Below are positions 1 through 9,037 of a DNA stretch of 64,000 bases, piece by piece. Made by a program: the position numbers and the translations under genes. The stretch covers positions 83,460 to 147,459 of the forward strand of contig NZ_SSOJ01000140.1 of assembly GCF_029871205.1 (NCBI RefSeq), read 5' to 3'. How positions within the stretch are numbered: the first letter of the stretch is position 1; the number at the start of each line of letters is the position of its first letter. This DNA is from Pseudomonas sp. BN417. Lineage in GTDB: Bacteria; Pseudomonadota; Gammaproteobacteria; Pseudomonadales; Pseudomonadaceae. Under the pieces are notes generated by a model. It made no database searches. It was not told where the DNA came from and saw only the letters and a program-made list of their open reading frames with translations.

Positions 1-1606
<1,606 letters not shown>

Positions 1607-1656
1607 GGCTTTCCCTTCTTGTGCTTGTATTGGGATACAGCTGTGAATGACGTATC

Positions 1657-1710
1657 GGCTTTATTTACCTTTACGTAAACGTAAACGTAAAGGTAAAGGT
1701 AAATAAAGCC
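1657..1710. promoter_or_regulatory. Large palindrome with LiuR-like TTTACGTAAACGTAAA core
   Basis: Two perfect 18-bp arms (1657-1674 and 1693-1710, GGCTTTATTTACCTTTAC and its complement) flank an 18-bp centre built of GTAAAC/GTAAAG hexamers. The core resembles the operator described for the MerR-type leucine-catabolism regulator LiuR; I am relying on memory for that consensus. It lies about 50 bp upstream of the acyl-CoA synthetase start, a normal promoter position. Confidence 0.55.
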
Positions 1711-1799
1711 TGTTTTCCTGTCTAGTGACCCATTGGTCGAAGTGGGGTTCGACCGATTGGGAGCCGATGGTCGGCACCCCGCCCGGCTCGAACTTCTTT

Positions 1800-1896
1800 T
1801 GTGGGGGCGAATTCATTCGCTATGCAGGACGCAGTCCTGCCATTCAGGCGGAAGGGGGCAGCTGCGCTGCCCTTAGCGACTGAAGTCGCCCCCACA
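1800..1896. repeat. Family-1 palindromic repeat, copy 1
   Basis: Outer arms TGTGGGGGCGAATTCATTCGC and GCGACTGAAGTCGCCCCCACA enclose two smaller palindromes (a GCAGGAC/GTCCTGC type and GGGCAGCTGCGCTGCCC). The same design occurs six more times, complete or partial, in the window. It sits just beyond the 3' end of qhpB and may act as a transcript end or stabiliser. Confidence 0.8.
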
Positions 1897-1919
1897 AGGA
1901 GAGCCTGCAAGGGCCTGCC

Positions 1920-3044
1920 CTACCTCACGAACACCTGCGTCGTGGTGATCGACATGTCGCCGCCCGGCAGCTTGATGTTCTTGATCTTCTCCAGGCTGTC
2001 CGGATCGAACACCGCGATGTCGTTGAAGGTGCCGGCCAGGTACAGCTTGCTGCCCTTGGTGTTGAAGGCCACGCAGTAGTAGGAGTGATCCAGGTTGGCC
2101 GCCTTGATCAGCTTCTGCTCCTTGATGTCGTACTTGGCCAGGCGGTTGAGCACGCCGAACATCTGGTTCGGGTCCTTCGGCGAGCGCAGGCCGGTGAAGT
2201 ACAGCTCGGTCAGCGGCGCGAAGTCCTGGACGGTCGACTTGCCGGTCTTCAGGTCGATGCTGACGTAGCCATAGATGAAGTCGGCGGTGGCCAGGTCCTG
2301 CTTCTCATCCTTGAACTTGGCCGTGGTGTAGAGCATCGAGAACTCGTGGTAGGGCGTCTGGTGCGGCCAGAAGTAGAGCACGTCCGGCGCGCTGTAGTTC
2401 GGCCGCTGCCAGTTGCGGCCGGGCACCGCCACCTCGTACTTGCCGGTCTTCACGTCCATCTTGTAGATGTCCGGCCCGGCGACGTAGAGGGAGCCGTCAT
2501 CCGCCGCGCGCATCAGGTAGACCTGCCGCGGCATCGGGAAGCTGCGTACCGGCTTGGCGTCCAGCCCGGCGCTGGTGTCGTAGACCTCCAGGCGCGGCTG
2601 CTTGACCACATAGTGGTCGTTGAGCATCTCGGTGGGGTTGACCGTGGTGTAGAGCTCCTTGCCGTCCGGGCTCAAGGCGAAGGAGAACATCGAGCGCACC
2701 TTCTCCCCAGGCTTCTGCGACAGCTTGGCGTGGAACACCGTCTTGCAGTCGTCCAGATCGACGCCGTAGAGGTCGCCGAAGTGGTTGTTGAGGATAAAGG
2801 CGGTCTTGTTATCCGGCGCCATCATGGCGGTGCCGGGGCCGAAGGCGTCGGGCAGGCGGCAGGTCTTGTACAGGCTGTCGGTGGCGAGATCCACCACATG
2901 CAGGTTGTTCGGGTAGTTGGTGGCGATCATGTATTCATGACCGGCCTTCAGCGCCGGGCCGGTTTCATCCGCGGCCCAGGCGTGCGCGCCCAGTGCGAGG
3001 CCGGCGACAGCGGTCGCCAGGCTGGCGATGGCTTTGAGTTTCAT
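1920..3044 (-). CDS. qhpB: Quinohemoprotein amine dehydrogenase, beta subunit
   Basis: 374-residue periplasmic subunit with a cleavable signal peptide (MKLKAIASLATAVAGLALGA, then HAWA before ADETG). The rest has the repeated blade-like segments of the seven-bladed beta-propeller known for this subunit, such as NYPNNLHVVDLATD and SKLYLAGTFNDIAVFD. The enzyme oxidatively deaminates primary amines to aldehydes; the beta subunit packs against the cofactor-bearing gamma subunit. A longer in-frame start exists at 3194, but the signal peptide and an AGAGG site favour 3044. It is last in the order qhpA-qhpD-qhpC-qhpB. A TTGTTCTT on the plus strand (AAGAACAA in the mRNA) overlaps the ribosome-binding site. 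Confidence 0.93.
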   Translation of the reverse strand: MKLKAIASLATAVAGLALGAHAWAADETGPALKAGHEYMIATNYPNNLHVVDLATDSLYKTCRLPDAFGPGTAMMAPDNKTAFILNNHFGDLYGVDLDDCKTVFHAKLSQKPGEKVRSMFSFALSPDGKELYTTVNPTEMLNDHYVVKQPRLEVYDTSAGLDAKPVRSFPMPRQVYLMRAADDGSLYVAGPDIYKMDVKTGKYEVAVPGRNWQRPNYSAPDVLYFWPHQTPYHEFSMLYTTAKFKDEKQDLATADFIYGYVSIDLKTGKSTVQDFAPLTELYFTGLRSPKDPNQMFGVLNRLAKYDIKEQKLIKAANLDHSYYCVAFNTKGSKLYLAGTFNDIAVFDPDSLEKIKNIKLPGGDMSITTTQVFVR

Positions 3045-3057
3045 GCGGTTATCCCTC

Positions 3058-3065
3058 TTGTTCTT
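3058..3065 (-). promoter_or_regulatory. Hfq/Crc-type CA motif before qhpB
   Basis: The mRNA reads AAGAACAA, matching AAnAAnAA, directly at the qhpB ribosome-binding site. Confidence 0.45.
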
Positions 3066-3073
3066 CTCGCCGG

Positions 3074-3397
3074 TCATTTGTCTTTCGGGAATACGGTGCC
3101 GAGGTTGCGCCAGTCCTCTTGCGAGTTGGTCGCCTGGGCGTTCCAGTCCTGGTAGGTGCTCATCATGTCGGGCACCTGGGCGGGCCACCAGCAAGGGTCT
3201 GAGCAGCCGTAGAGGTCAGCCTCCATCGGCTGGCAGAGCGAGGCCACTCCGCCAAAGGCGTCCACCTCCCAGCCCGGGTCCGTGGTGGCGGTGCACCCGG
3301 CCACCGCGCTCATGGCCATGACTTCTTCGATGCGATCTTCGGCTGCGGCTTTTTCGAGCATTTGCGCTTTGTTGTTGAGCGGCTTCAGATGTTTCAT
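3074..3397 (-). CDS. qhpC: Quinohemoprotein amine dehydrogenase, gamma subunit (CTQ precursor)
   Basis: 107-residue precursor of the small catalytic subunit. A 28-residue leader ends before MSAVAGC, leaving a 79-residue mature chain, the length known for the P. putida subunit. All residues of the cross-linked core are present. In precursor numbering the expected thioethers are Cys35-Glu44, Cys55-Asp61 and Cys69-Asp77, and cysteine tryptophylquinone forms from Cys65 and Trp71 (segment [15 protein letters not shown]). The radical-SAM enzyme encoded one base upstream (QhpD) makes the thioethers. The leader lacks a Sec-type hydrophobic core, as expected for a peptide removed by a dedicated protease. 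The subunit is only active once assembled with QhpA and QhpB in the periplasm. Confidence 0.95.
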   Translation of the reverse strand: MKHLKPLNNKAQMLEKAAAEDRIEEVMAMSAVAGCTATTDPGWEVDAFGGVASLCQPMEADLYGCSDPCWWPAQVPDMMSTYQDWNAQATNSQEDWRNLGTVFPKDK

Positions 3398-3398
3398 G

Positions 3399-4829
3399 TC
3401 AGTGCGCCTTCCGCGGAGTGATGTAGCTGCTGATGAAGGCCGGATTGCCGGCCATGATGCGGCTGTAGACCTCGATGCCGAAGTCCACCCAGTCGCGCAT
3501 CAGCTCGCAGTAGTGATAGGTCGGGTGAGTCGGGTCGCCGTAGCGGGCGTAGCTCTCGTGGTAGCAGCCGCCGGAGCAGAGATTGCGGATGCGGCAGCTG
3601 TCGCAACCGGTGCCGCTGCGGTCCAGGCGCTGGGAGAGGAAGTCGTTCAGCTCGACCTGCTTCACCCCGCTGTGCACATTGCCGAAGGTCGGCAGGTTGG
3701 AGCCGGTGAAGCGATGGCAGAGGTTCAGCTCGCCCTTGTGGTCCACCGCCAGCATCTTCAGCCCGGCACCGCAGGGCAGCGCCTTCTTGTGGCCTTCGTG
3801 GATGTCGGTGATCAGCTGGTGCAGGTTGGAGAAGCCGATATTGCGATGCTCCAGCGCCGCCTCCAGGTAGCGGCGGCCGAGGGCCTTCATGTTGGCGAAG
3901 ACCTCCACCAGCTCTTCGCCGGTCAGGTTGAAGTCGCTCATGTCGCCCGAGGTGACCGGGGCGAATCCGACCTCGGCGAAACCCAGCTCGTTGAACAGGT
4001 GGTTCCAGATGGTCTCGACGTCGGTGATGCCACGGGTCAGGGTCACCCGCGCGCCCACCGGGCGGCTGCGGTAGCGCGACAGCAGCAGGTCCACCTTGCG
4101 CCGCACCACGTCATAGGTACCCTGCCCGCCCACGGTGATGCGGTTGCGGTCGTGTACCGTCTTCGGCCCGTCGATACTCACCGAAAGCCCGAAGCGGTGG
4201 GCATTGAGGTAGTCGATGACCTCTTCGGTCAGCAGCGTGGCATTGGTGGTCATGACGAATTCCACGAACTTGCCGGCCTCACTGAAACGGCGCTCGCAGT
4301 AGTCCACCATGTGCTCGATCAGCGGCCGGTTCGACAGCGGCTCGCCGCCGAAGAAGACCACAGTGTAGCGATCCTCGTCCGGCGACTCCCGGAGCAGCAT
4401 CTCCACCGAGGCTTCGGCGGTTTCCGCGCCCATCTTCTTGCCCGCCGAAGGCTTGTCCAGGTCTTCCTTGTAGCAGTAGGTGCAGCTCAGGTTGCAGCCG
4501 GTGTTGACGTTCAGCACCACGGTGTTCAGCGCGGTGCGCTCGACCTTGCTGATGCCGATTTCCGGCGTCAGCGGCGAGCCGTCGCTGACCACTTCCAGCG
4601 CGATCAGCTCGCGCAGGGTTTCATTGATGTCCTGCCCGGCGAAACGCCCGGCCAGGCGCTGCACCAACTCCTCCGACGAGCAACCTTGCTGGCGCAGGGC
4701 GTCGATGATGCCGCCGGTGACTTCGTCGGTGGCGAACAGCGAACTGCTCGGGATGTGGAACAGCATGCGGTCGGCGTCCACCCGCACTTCGTGCAGGTTG
4801 CGTTCGACCAGATTCAAGATTGCGCCCAT
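3399..4829 (-). CDS. qhpD: Radical SAM/SPASM thioether-forming maturase of the amine dehydrogenase
   Basis: 476 residues with the radical-SAM cluster CNLSCTYC (Cys112, Cys116, Cys119) and a cysteine-rich C-terminal SPASM region ([15 protein letters not shown], then [17 protein letters not shown]) that should hold auxiliary iron-sulfur clusters. In characterised systems QhpD joins Cys to Asp/Glu side chains in the gamma precursor. The 5' end of the open frame extends to 5144, but ATG 4829 has a GGGAGG site five bases upstream and gives the usual size. It lies between the alpha and gamma genes, 74 bp after qhpA and 1 bp before qhpC, so translation with its substrate is probably coupled. Confidence 0.95.
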   Translation of the reverse strand: MGAILNLVERNLHEVRVDADRMLFHIPSSSLFATDEVTGGIIDALRQQGCSSEELVQRLAGRFAGQDINETLRELIALEVVSDGSPLTPEIGISKVERTALNTVVLNVNTGCNLSCTYCYKEDLDKPSAGKKMGAETAEASVEMLLRESPDEDRYTVVFFGGEPLSNRPLIEHMVDYCERRFSEAGKFVEFVMTTNATLLTEEVIDYLNAHRFGLSVSIDGPKTVHDRNRITVGGQGTYDVVRRKVDLLLSRYRSRPVGARVTLTRGITDVETIWNHLFNELGFAEVGFAPVTSGDMSDFNLTGEELVEVFANMKALGRRYLEAALEHRNIGFSNLHQLITDIHEGHKKALPCGAGLKMLAVDHKGELNLCHRFTGSNLPTFGNVHSGVKQVELNDFLSQRLDRSGTGCDSCRIRNLCSGGCYHESYARYGDPTHPTYHYCELMRDWVDFGIEVYSRIMAGNPAFISSYITPRKAH

Positions 4830-4903
4830 GGCGACCTCCCGGAATTCTTCCCAATCGTCGTTGCGAACCCGGACGGAGCCTGCCGTCCGGGGGACGTCGC
4901 CAG

Positions 4904-6469
4904 TCAAGGCAGCGGCGGGTTGTTCCAACGTTGCACGGTGACGATCAGGTGGCCCTCGCCCTTCTGGCCGCCCTCTTCGAGCTGGGCGATCACCTTCAGA
5001 TTGCCGGCGTTGTTGGTCATCATCTTGCGTTCCGGGTTCGGGCCGGCTCCGCCGGGCACGAAGACACCATCGGGCTGCATCTTGCCGGCGAACTTGACGT
5101 CCTCGTCTTCCTTGGCGCGCTCGTCGAAGGGCTCCACCGACCATTTCGCCGGCAGGTAGCCGATGCGGTACGGCTTGCCGTCGGCGCCCTTGCCCCAGGC
5201 CTCGGCCTCGAAGCGACCCTGCACCTTGGGCGTGGAGCCGCCGTTCTCGCCGACGCGGGCAATGGAGAACTCGGGCACCACCTTCACTTCGGCGATGTCC
5301 TTGTAGACCGCCAGGTCGACGCCCTTGAGGTCGCCCAGCGCCACGTTGCGCACGCCGGGGGCGGCATCGGCGGCGGCCTTGACCTTGACGCGGACCTGTT
5401 TCGGAGTGACCTCCAGCACCTTGATCACCTCGACTCCGGCGCCGAACTCCGGCGTGCCGGACAGGCCGCTGCCCACCAGGGTCAGCTCGGCCTCGCTGCC
5501 GGCCTTGAGGTGCGCCGGTTGCACGGCCAGCAGCTTGGCGCTGCCCTCTTTCGCGGCGCTGAAGTCCAGCCCGCGTTCGTCATGCCCGGCCTCGAACATG
5601 CGGCCCTTCATCTCGCCGTCCAGAGCAGCGAAGACCTGGCGCAGGTTCAGTTCGCCGACCTTGACGTTGCCGCGCCACTCGTAGCCGTTGTAGAGCATGG
5701 CCGATCCTTCGCCGTTGAAGGGAGAGCCGTCGGCGTACCGGCCCTTCACGCTGACCTTGAAGGTATCGCCCTGATCCGCGGTGACCGTCATCACACCACG
5801 CACATCGCCCTTGGTCAGCATGTGGCCGCTGAAACTCCATTGCCCTGGCAGGCTGTCGGCTTTCGGTTTGGCCTTCTGCCAGTCAGCCCAGGCCTTGTCT
5901 TCCAGCGGGAAGCGCTTGGCCAGTTCCGGCACCATTTCCTTGAGGGCGAGGTCCAGCCAGTCGCGGTCGCGGGACTGGGCCTGGTACTCGAGGGACGGCC
6001 ACTGGCCGAGGTGGAAGTTGACCAGGTGTTCCCACTCCTTGGCGGGGCGGCGCTGCAGGGCGACGCGGGCGCCCGAGTGGCAGCGGCCGCACATCTGGCT
6101 CAGCTGGTCGTCGAACTTCTCGACGGTGTTCAGGCGGCGCTCCATGGCGTAACGCACGCCTTCGGTTTCGCTGGGGGCCAGGCCCTGCTTGTCGGCCAGG
6201 TACTTGACCAGGGTGCGGCGGTCGGCGTCGCTGATCTGGAGGCCGTGCATCACCTGCATGCGCCCGATGCTCATCAGCCAGCCCTCGGGGGTCTTGCGCT
6301 GGTGGCTGATGCGGCTATAGGAATCGTTGCCCTCGGGGATGTGGCAACCCATGCACTTGGATTTGAGGATGGCCGGGCCCTCCTCCGCTGCATGGGCCTG
6401 GGCGAACATCAGGGACGCCATGGCCAGTGCCAGGGTGCCCGCGTGCTGCCGGAGTCGAGTCGTCTTCAA
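4904..6469 (-). CDS. qhpA: Quinohemoprotein amine dehydrogenase, alpha subunit (dihaem)
   Basis: 521-residue exported electron-transfer subunit. A signal peptide ends near AQAHA, followed by two c-type haem sites, CMGCH (Cys39, Cys42, His43) and CGRCH (Cys127, Cys130, His131); the remainder forms the beta-rich domains typical of this subunit. Electrons from the quinone cofactor in QhpC pass through these haems to a soluble acceptor. The start is an unusual TTG at 6469; it is preferred because GGAGG lies seven bases upstream and no suitable ATG fits the signal peptide. First gene of the operon. A CA-type motif lies in the leader, and a divergent promoter region separates it from the aldehyde dehydrogenase. 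Confidence 0.94.
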   Translation of the reverse strand: MKTTRLRQHAGTLALAMASLMFAQAHAAEEGPAILKSKCMGCHIPEGNDSYSRISHQRKTPEGWLMSIGRMQVMHGLQISDADRRTLVKYLADKQGLAPSETEGVRYAMERRLNTVEKFDDQLSQMCGRCHSGARVALQRRPAKEWEHLVNFHLGQWPSLEYQAQSRDRDWLDLALKEMVPELAKRFPLEDKAWADWQKAKPKADSLPGQWSFSGHMLTKGDVRGVMTVTADQGDTFKVSVKGRYADGSPFNGEGSAMLYNGYEWRGNVKVGELNLRQVFAALDGEMKGRMFEAGHDERGLDFSAAKEGSAKLLAVQPAHLKAGSEAELTLVGSGLSGTPEFGAGVEVIKVLEVTPKQVRVKVKAAADAAPGVRNVALGDLKGVDLAVYKDIAEVKVVPEFSIARVGENGGSTPKVQGRFEAEAWGKGADGKPYRIGYLPAKWSVEPFDERAKEDEDVKFAGKMQPDGVFVPGGAGPNPERKMMTNNAGNLKVIAQLEEGGQKGEGHLIVTVQRWNNPPLP

Positions 6470-6487
6470 GGTCAGACCTCCACGGTG

Positions 6488-6495
6488 TTGTTCTT
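6488..6495 (-). promoter_or_regulatory. Hfq/Crc-type CA motif in the qhpA leader
   Basis: The mRNA reads AAGAACAA, 18 bases before the TTG start and just ahead of the GGAGG site. Confidence 0.45.
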
Positions 6496-6540
6496 ATGGT
6501 TTGCATCCCGTCGCGGAACGGGTGCAGCTGTCACGGCAAA

Positions 6541-6557
6541 TACATATTGCGTGCCAT
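6541..6557 (-). promoter_or_regulatory. Weak sigma-54-like promoter for qhpA
   Basis: Minus-strand ATGGCACGCAATATGTA fits the -24 element (GGCAC) but has GT instead of GC at -12. It lies about 75 bp before the qhpA start. Imperfect match; support comes mainly from the clear sigma-54-like site on the other strand of the same gap. Confidence 0.3.
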
Positions 6558-6650
6558 GCCGATGAAAGTCCTTTTACAACAACTACTTAGCCGTAAAAAT
6601 CAAGCTTGGCGGGGATGCTGGCAGCGGGCCGGGCCGTCTAATTTCGCGAC

Positions 6651-6736
6651 AGACTGTTCCACCCTGAGACTAGGCCGCGCAGCACCTGATAAAAGTAGAC
6701 GGTGAGACTGTTCCAGACCTGTCTCAGGCCGTCTCA
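6651..6736. promoter_or_regulatory. Clustered direct and inverted repeats, possible activator sites
   Basis: AGACTGTTCCA occurs at 6651-6661 and again at 6705-6715. TGAGAC occurs at 6665-6670 and 6703-6708, and its complement GTCTCA at 6721-6726 and 6731-6736. The cluster lies 85-170 bp from both divergent promoter candidates, the distance expected for sites of a sigma-54 enhancer-binding protein. Confidence 0.5.
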
Positions 6737-6820
6737 AACTGCAACAGGCCGAATCTGGCAACAGGCCCGGCCCCATGAATAAAATCCTTTTAATTCAGCC
6801 ACTTATTTAGAAAACAAGGC

Positions 6821-6837
6821 CTTGGCATGGGGGTTGC
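6821..6837 (+). promoter_or_regulatory. Sigma-54-type -24/-12 promoter for the aldehyde dehydrogenase
   Basis: TTGGCATGGGGGTTGCG at 6822-6837 keeps the invariant GG (6824-6825) and GC (6836-6837) with exact ten-base spacing. Transcription should begin near 6848, which excludes the longest open frame (start 6827) as the real protein start and supports ATG 6878. Confidence 0.65.
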
Positions 6838-6877
6838 GAAAGCGCTGTACAACTTCAATGAACAGAGGCTCTTCCCC

Positions 6878-8371
6878 ATGCTTGCTGACCTGCCCGTCCT
6901 CCCGCAAACCCAGGCCTTCGTCGGCCGCAAACTGAAGATGCTGATCGGTGAGCAGTGGCTGGACGCCGCCAGCGGCAACACCATGAGCTTCCGCAACCCG
7001 GCCACTGGTGAAGTCCTCGGCGAGGTGCCCTCGGCCACCTTGGAGGATGTCGACCGCGCCGTGCAGGCCGCGCGCCGGGCTTTCGACGACTCGCCCTGGA
7101 GCCGCATGCGCCCGCGCGAACGGCAGAACCTGCTGTGGCGCCTGGCCGACCTGATGGAGCGCGACGCCCAGGAGCTGGCCGAGCTGGAATGCCTGAACAA
7201 TGGCAAGAGCGCCGCCGTGGCGCGGGTGATGGACGTGCAACTGGCCATCGACTTCCTCCGCTACATGGCCGGCTGGGCCACCAAGATCGAAGGCAGCACG
7301 GTCGACGTGTCCATGCCGCTGATGCCGGACGACCAGCTCCACGGCTTCATCCGCCGCGAGGCGGTGGGCGTGGTGGGCGCCATAGTCGCCTGGAACTTCC
7401 CCCTGCTGCTGGCCTGCTGGAAGCTCGGCCCGGCGCTGGCCACCGGCTGCACCGTGGTGCTCAAGCCCGCCGACGAAACCCCGCTGACCGCCCTCAAGCT
7501 GGCCGAGCTGGTGCTGGAAGCGGGCTACCCGGCCGGGGTGTTCAACCTGATCACCGGCACCGGCCTGAATGCCGGCGTCGCCCTCACCCGCCACCCGGGC
7601 GTGGACAAGCTGACCTTCACCGGCTCCACCGAAGTCGGCAAGCAGATCGGCAAGGCCGCCATGGACAACATGACCCGAGTGACCCTGGAACTGGGCGGCA
7701 AGTCGCCGACCATCGTCATGGCCGACGCCAACCTCCAGGAGGCCGCCGCTGGCGCCGCCACCGCGATTTTCTTCAACCAGGGCCAGGTCTGCTGCGCCGG
7801 CTCGCGCCTCTATGTGCAGCGCAAGCACTTCGACAATGTGATCGCCGACATCGCCGGCATCGCCAACGGCATGAAGCTTGGCAACGGCTTGGACCCGAGT
7901 GTGCAGATGGGCCCGCTGATCTCCGCCAAGCAGCAGGACCGCGTCACCGGCTACATCGAGCTCGGCCGCGAACTGGGCGCCACCATCGCCTGCGGCGGCG
8001 AAGGCTTCGGCCCCGGCTACTTCGTCAAGCCCACGGTGATCGTCGACGTCGACCAGCAGCACCGTCTGGTGCAGGAAGAGATCTTCGGCCCGGTGCTGGT
8101 CGCCATGCCCTTCGACGATATCGACGACGCCGTGCGCATGGCCAACGACAACCCCTACGGCCTGGGCGCCAGCATCTGGTCCAACGACCTCTCGGCGGTG
8201 CACCGGATGATCCCGCGCATCAAGTCCGGCTCGGTCTGGGTCAACTGCCACAGCGCCCTCGACCCCGCCCTGCCCTTCGGCGGCTACAAGCTCTCCGGCG
8301 TCGGCCGCGAGATGGGCGCGGCAGCCATCGAGCATTACACCGAGCTGAAATCGGTGTTGATCAAGCTCTGA
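6878..8371 (+). CDS. peaE: Phenylacetaldehyde dehydrogenase-like aldehyde dehydrogenase
   Basis: 497-residue NAD-dependent aldehyde dehydrogenase. Visible motifs are VAWNFPLLLACWKLGPALA (substrate tunnel and Asn), FTGSTEVGK (cofactor loop), general base Glu271 in ELGGKSP and catalytic Cys305 in FFNQGQVCCAGSR. It most resembles the FeaB/PeaE/StyD group that converts phenylacetaldehyde to phenylacetate. It is divergent from the amine dehydrogenase genes, and amine dehydrogenase followed by aldehyde dehydrogenase is the known order of 2-phenylethylamine use in P. putida. An indole-3-acetaldehyde substrate is equally conceivable given the indole-acetate genes further on. Start 6878 follows CAGAGG and leaves room for the sigma-54-like promoter. 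Confidence 0.85.
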   Translation: MLADLPVLPQTQAFVGRKLKMLIGEQWLDAASGNTMSFRNPATGEVLGEVPSATLEDVDRAVQAARRAFDDSPWSRMRPRERQNLLWRLADLMERDAQELAELECLNNGKSAAVARVMDVQLAIDFLRYMAGWATKIEGSTVDVSMPLMPDDQLHGFIRREAVGVVGAIVAWNFPLLLACWKLGPALATGCTVVLKPADETPLTALKLAELVLEAGYPAGVFNLITGTGLNAGVALTRHPGVDKLTFTGSTEVGKQIGKAAMDNMTRVTLELGGKSPTIVMADANLQEAAAGAATAIFFNQGQVCCAGSRLYVQRKHFDNVIADIAGIANGMKLGNGLDPSVQMGPLISAKQQDRVTGYIELGRELGATIACGGEGFGPGYFVKPTVIVDVDQQHRLVQEEIFGPVLVAMPFDDIDDAVRMANDNPYGLGASIWSNDLSAVHRMIPRIKSGSVWVNCHSALDPALPFGGYKLSGVGREMGAAAIEHYTELKSVLIKL

Positions 8372-8395
8372 GGCTGGGCGTAACGGAAATACGGA

Positions 8396-8418
8396 TAGCC
8401 CGGATTGCATCCGGGCTA
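8396..8418. repeat. Family-3 palindrome TAGCCCGGATTGCATCCGGGCTA
   Basis: Near-perfect short palindrome shortly after the aldehyde dehydrogenase stop. Related copies lie at 12363-12382, 48131-48190 and 54516-54575. The rest of 8372-8647 holds no gene; GTTGGGCTTCGCTGAGCTCA near 8468 recurs near 31376. Confidence 0.75.
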
Positions 8419-8647
8419 TTTGCTTGCGGGGCCGGCCCAGCATCCAGGCCAGAGAGTCGCGCGGATCGTTGGGCTTCGCTGAGCTCAGCCACAACCTACG
8501 GCATGGGTCGAAATGACAGCATGCGCGTCATTCGAACCACAGTCAGAATGACCACATAGAAATCAACACGTTGATTTAAAAGGGTTTTATAACTGGCACA
8601 GAAAATGAAGCTTTCCCTTCCCAATCCAATAGCAGAAGGGAAATCCC

Positions 8648-8992
8648 ATGAGTATCCCCCGCATCACCCTGTGTCTTGCCCTGCTCTCTTCCCCCATCGC
8701 CTTCGCCGCGGAGGTCCTTTCCGAAACCCCTGATACCACCGTCGGCAAAGCCACCGGCGGCATGACCGGAATGATGCTTGGCGCCCTGGGCGGCCCGGCA
8801 GGCGCCGTCGCCGGTGCGGCGGTGGGTTACTTCGGCGGCGGCTTCGTGCAGGAGTCCACGGGGCTCAGCGAACCCGCCTACCTGGTGAAGACCGAAGATG
8901 GCTCGGTGCAGCGCTTCCGCTCTCCCGGCAAGTACTTCAAGCCCGGCGATCAGGTTGAGGTGCGCGGCATCCGCATCGAAGCCGCGAAGTGA
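8648..8992 (+). CDS. Small exported glycine-zipper protein of unknown function
   Basis: 114 residues. A signal peptide (MSIPRITLCLALLSSPIAFA) is followed by a glycine-zipper stretch with small residues every third or fourth position (GKATGGMTGMMLGALGGPAG, then AVAGAAVGYFGGGF) and a short C-terminal beta region ending RGIRIEAAK. Proteins with this pattern often associate with the outer membrane or envelope, but there is no lipobox cysteine, so it is not a lipoprotein. AGAAGGGAAA precedes the ATG. It is a single gene, convergent with the permease at 9038, and its role cannot be inferred from neighbours. Confidence 0.7.
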   Translation: MSIPRITLCLALLSSPIAFAAEVLSETPDTTVGKATGGMTGMMLGALGGPAGAVAGAAVGYFGGGFVQESTGLSEPAYLVKTEDGSVQRFRSPGKYFKPGDQVEVRGIRIEAAK

Positions 8993-8998
8993 AGACGC

Positions 8999-9029
8999 GG
9001 CGCCCCTCTCCCGGTCGGACAGGGGCGCC
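8999..9029. terminator. Hairpin between convergent genes
   Basis: Perfect 9-bp stem GGCGCCCCT (8999-9007) with AGGGGCGCC (9021-9029), between the ends of the glycine-zipper gene and the permease. No T-run on either side, so intrinsic termination is uncertain. Confidence 0.5.
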
Positions 9030-9037
9030 GGCAAGGG

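Noticed and set aside
1735..1754. Small GGTCGAA/TTCGACC hairpin near 1740
   Set aside because: Seven-base stem without a T-run; too weak to call a terminator.
2085..6565. Several long plus-strand frames across the qhp operon
   Set aside because: Antisense shadows of qhpB, qhpD and qhpA with low-complexity HLV/GAD-rich translations.
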